This document shows, piece after piece, positions 62,708-64,000 of a stretch of 64,000 bases of DNA. The DNA lies in the NCBI GenBank assembly GCA_017617545.1, contig JAFZVZ010000044.1, forward strand, positions 154,194-218,193, in the 5' to 3' direction. The position numbers and the translations under genes were made by a program. Numbering within the stretch: the stretch's first letter is position 1; every line of letters starts with the position of its first letter. The notes beneath the pieces were generated by a model. That model had not been told where the DNA came from and did not search any database. It was given only the letters and a program-made list of their open reading frames with translations. This DNA comes from Lachnospiraceae bacterium (lineage in GTDB: Bacteria; Bacillota; Clostridia; Lachnospirales; Lachnospiraceae).

Positions 62708-63669
62708 TCACGGTTGCCGATTCGGGTTGGGCGAAGACCGCATGGGGCAAGCTGTACGGGCAGTGGTTTCTCGGGGCGAGGATCCTTGTGTACGATTATG
62801 ACCGGTTTTACGCAGGCGAGTTTTTGAAACTGCTGACGGAGCGGAAGGTCAATACCTTCTGCGCGCCGCCGACGATCTACAAGTACCTGGTGCTGGAGGA
62901 TCTGACAAAGTACGACTGGTCAAACCTTCATCATGCGGCTACCGCGGGCGAGCCGATGCCGACTTCGGTTGCAAGGAGCTTTGCGGAGGCAACGGGCATC
63001 ACGGTCCGGGACGGCTTCGGGCAGACAGAGACAGCGCTTCAGATCTGCACGCCGGTCGGCGGAAATTCCGTGCCCGGCTCAATCGGCAAGGCGTCACCGC
63101 TGTACCGGGTTGAGATTGCGGATGAGCAGGGACAGTTCCTTCCCGACGGTGAGGAGGGGGAGCTTGTGATCGTGCCGTGGGGCGGTGAGCGTCCGATCGG
63201 GATCTTCTGCGGATACCTCGGGGAACCGGAGCGGTACCGGGAAGTATGGCGCGGCGGCATGTACCATACGGGCGACCGCGCGAAGAGAGACGCGGGCGGC
63301 AATTTCTTTTTCTTCGGGCGCAACGACGATGTCATCAAATCAAGCGGCTACCGCATCGGACCTTCGGAGGTGGAGGATCTGCTGATGCAAAACCCGGCCG
63401 TAAAATTATGCGCGGTGACCGGATACCCGAGCCGCACGAGGGGAACTGTTGTGAAGGCAAGCATCGTCCTGAAGGACGGTTACAACGGTGACCAGCGGCT
63501 GACGACGGAGCTTCAGGATTACGTGAAGAAGAACGGAGCCGTGTACAAATACCCGCGCATGATCGTGTACGTCGACGATCTTCCGCGGACCTCGAACGGC
63601 AAGATCAACCGCGCCGCGATCCGCAGAGCGGACGAGGATAAACTTCGACAGACAGACAACAGAACATAA
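62699..63669 (+). pseudogene. 5'-truncated AMP-forming acyl-CoA synthetase
   Basis: Homology begins abruptly at [23 protein letters not shown], which is near residue 220 of a normal ~550-residue enzyme, and runs to the stop at 63667-63669. Present: APPTIYKYL, GFGQTETAL, YHTGDRAKRD, SGYRIGPSEVEDLL and the C-terminal catalytic Lys in RTSNGKINR. Missing: the N-terminal ATP-binding P-loop part. Upstream in-frame codons (CGGRCGRCRARCGR) are nonsense. The fragment cannot make a working synthetase unless internal start products have another role. Confidence 0.85.
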
Positions 63670-63674
63670 CAAGG

Positions 63675-63714
63675 ATTGCAGCGTACGCGGAATTCACGTG
63701 CGCTGCAGTTTTTT
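63675..63714 (+). terminator. Terminator behind the synthetase fragment
   Basis: ATTGCAGCG (63675-63683) pairs with CGCTGCAGT (63701-63709), followed by T's to 63714. Confidence 0.8.
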
Positions 63715-64000
63715 GTGTGCGGAAGACCGGCGGGAGGCGGCCTCATTTTCCGAAAAATGTATCGAAAAAAGATAAAAAGGGTACAAAAAAGGCATAAAAA
63801 AGATATATCTGTGTGGTATGATACCAACAGCAAAAGATGTTTCGAAACTATTCTGCGAATGAGGTGACAAACTATTAGAAGTCAAGTGGTAAATGGTGGA
63901 ATTTTGCCGCTGTCTTTTGGAACACAGCAAACAAGCCATCTGAAAAACGCATTTCAGATGGCGTAAGACAGGGTACAGTTCCAGTCACCGAAGAGCTTGC
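63715..64000. other. AT-rich region at the window end
   Basis: 286 bases with no supported gene. It contains a CATTTTCCG word (63744-63752), a possible extended -10 (TGG-TATGAT, 63814-63822), an 11-bp hairpin (63935-63945 with 63952-63962, loop AACGCA), and two GTGG words 10 bases apart near 63881. This may be the promoter and leader of a gene beyond the window. Confidence 0.4.

Noticed and set aside
63850-64000. Start of a new gene or MraZ-type boxes at the window end
   Set aside because: Only a 26-codon GTG frame and two GTGG words; too little to support either call.

Overview
The window reads as a chromosomal core region of a mid-GC (mid-50s %) Clostridia member, most likely Lachnospiraceae-like. 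Supporting signs are strong GGAGG-type ribosome binding sites, a Gls24-YloV-RecG order, a dnaG-rpoD-trmK order, Mini-ribonuclease III next to cysS, an RNase P RNA of the common (A-like) type, a minimal SufC-SufB pair, and Lachnospiraceae-style lipoproteins with Pro/Thr/Ser-rich linkers. No rRNA, insertion sequence, prophage or CRISPR array was seen. Most genes lie on the + strand.

Layout. 0-4 kb: Gls24 protein (cut by the window edge), YloV/FakA-like kinase, recG. 4.3-10.2 kb: three-gene envelope glycosyl-transfer cluster (GT-C-like membrane protein, GT2, DUF2298 protein). 10.3-14.9 kb: CNNM/CBS transporter (-), divergent from sufC-sufB, then a metallo-beta-lactamase-fold lipoprotein and cdd. 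15-16.4 kb: tRNA-Met, and a barstar/barnase pair (-) in which the nuclease is tethered by a transmembrane helix and a long Thr/Pro stalk. 16.6-24.1 kb: ispF, tex, a pyridoxal kinase-like gene, cysS-mrnC-rlmB-trmO. 24-31 kb: a membrane protein of unknown function, tRNA-Thr followed by a palindrome-rich repeat island, a 934-residue MORN-repeat protein, and a lipoprotein with an HExxH zinc-protease motif. 31-43 kb: YbjN plus tandem AAA ATPase (-), two aminotransferases, queH, and an envelope cluster of DUF3137, DUF2975-XRE-lipoprotein, LemA and two more DUF3137 proteins. 43.5-46.7 kb: FHA-FtsW and its cognate penicillin-binding protein (-). 47-55.3 kb: dgt-dnaG-rpoD, trmK, a TGS-uridine kinase, two membrane proteins. 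55.4-62.5 kb: rnpB, a collagen-like gene remnant, and the F1Fo ATP synthase operon. 62.5 kb to the end: two truncated genes joined tail-outward, then AT-rich DNA.

Main observations. (1) The ATP synthase operon has no separate delta gene; the delta C-terminal domain is fused to the N-terminus of alpha. (2) The word GGAAAAT/ATTTTCC, usually inside CGGAAAATG, occurs about 70 times by hand count where base composition predicts about 5. It lies in genes (overriding the usual GAG, AAC and TTC codons), in promoter spacers and as inverted pairs in hairpins. This resembles DNA uptake sequences in other phyla, but its function here is unknown. (3) Membrane-tethered barnase. (4) A tandem AAA protein with a degenerate first domain, beside YbjN. 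(5) A probable rearrangement or assembly junction near 62.7 kb.
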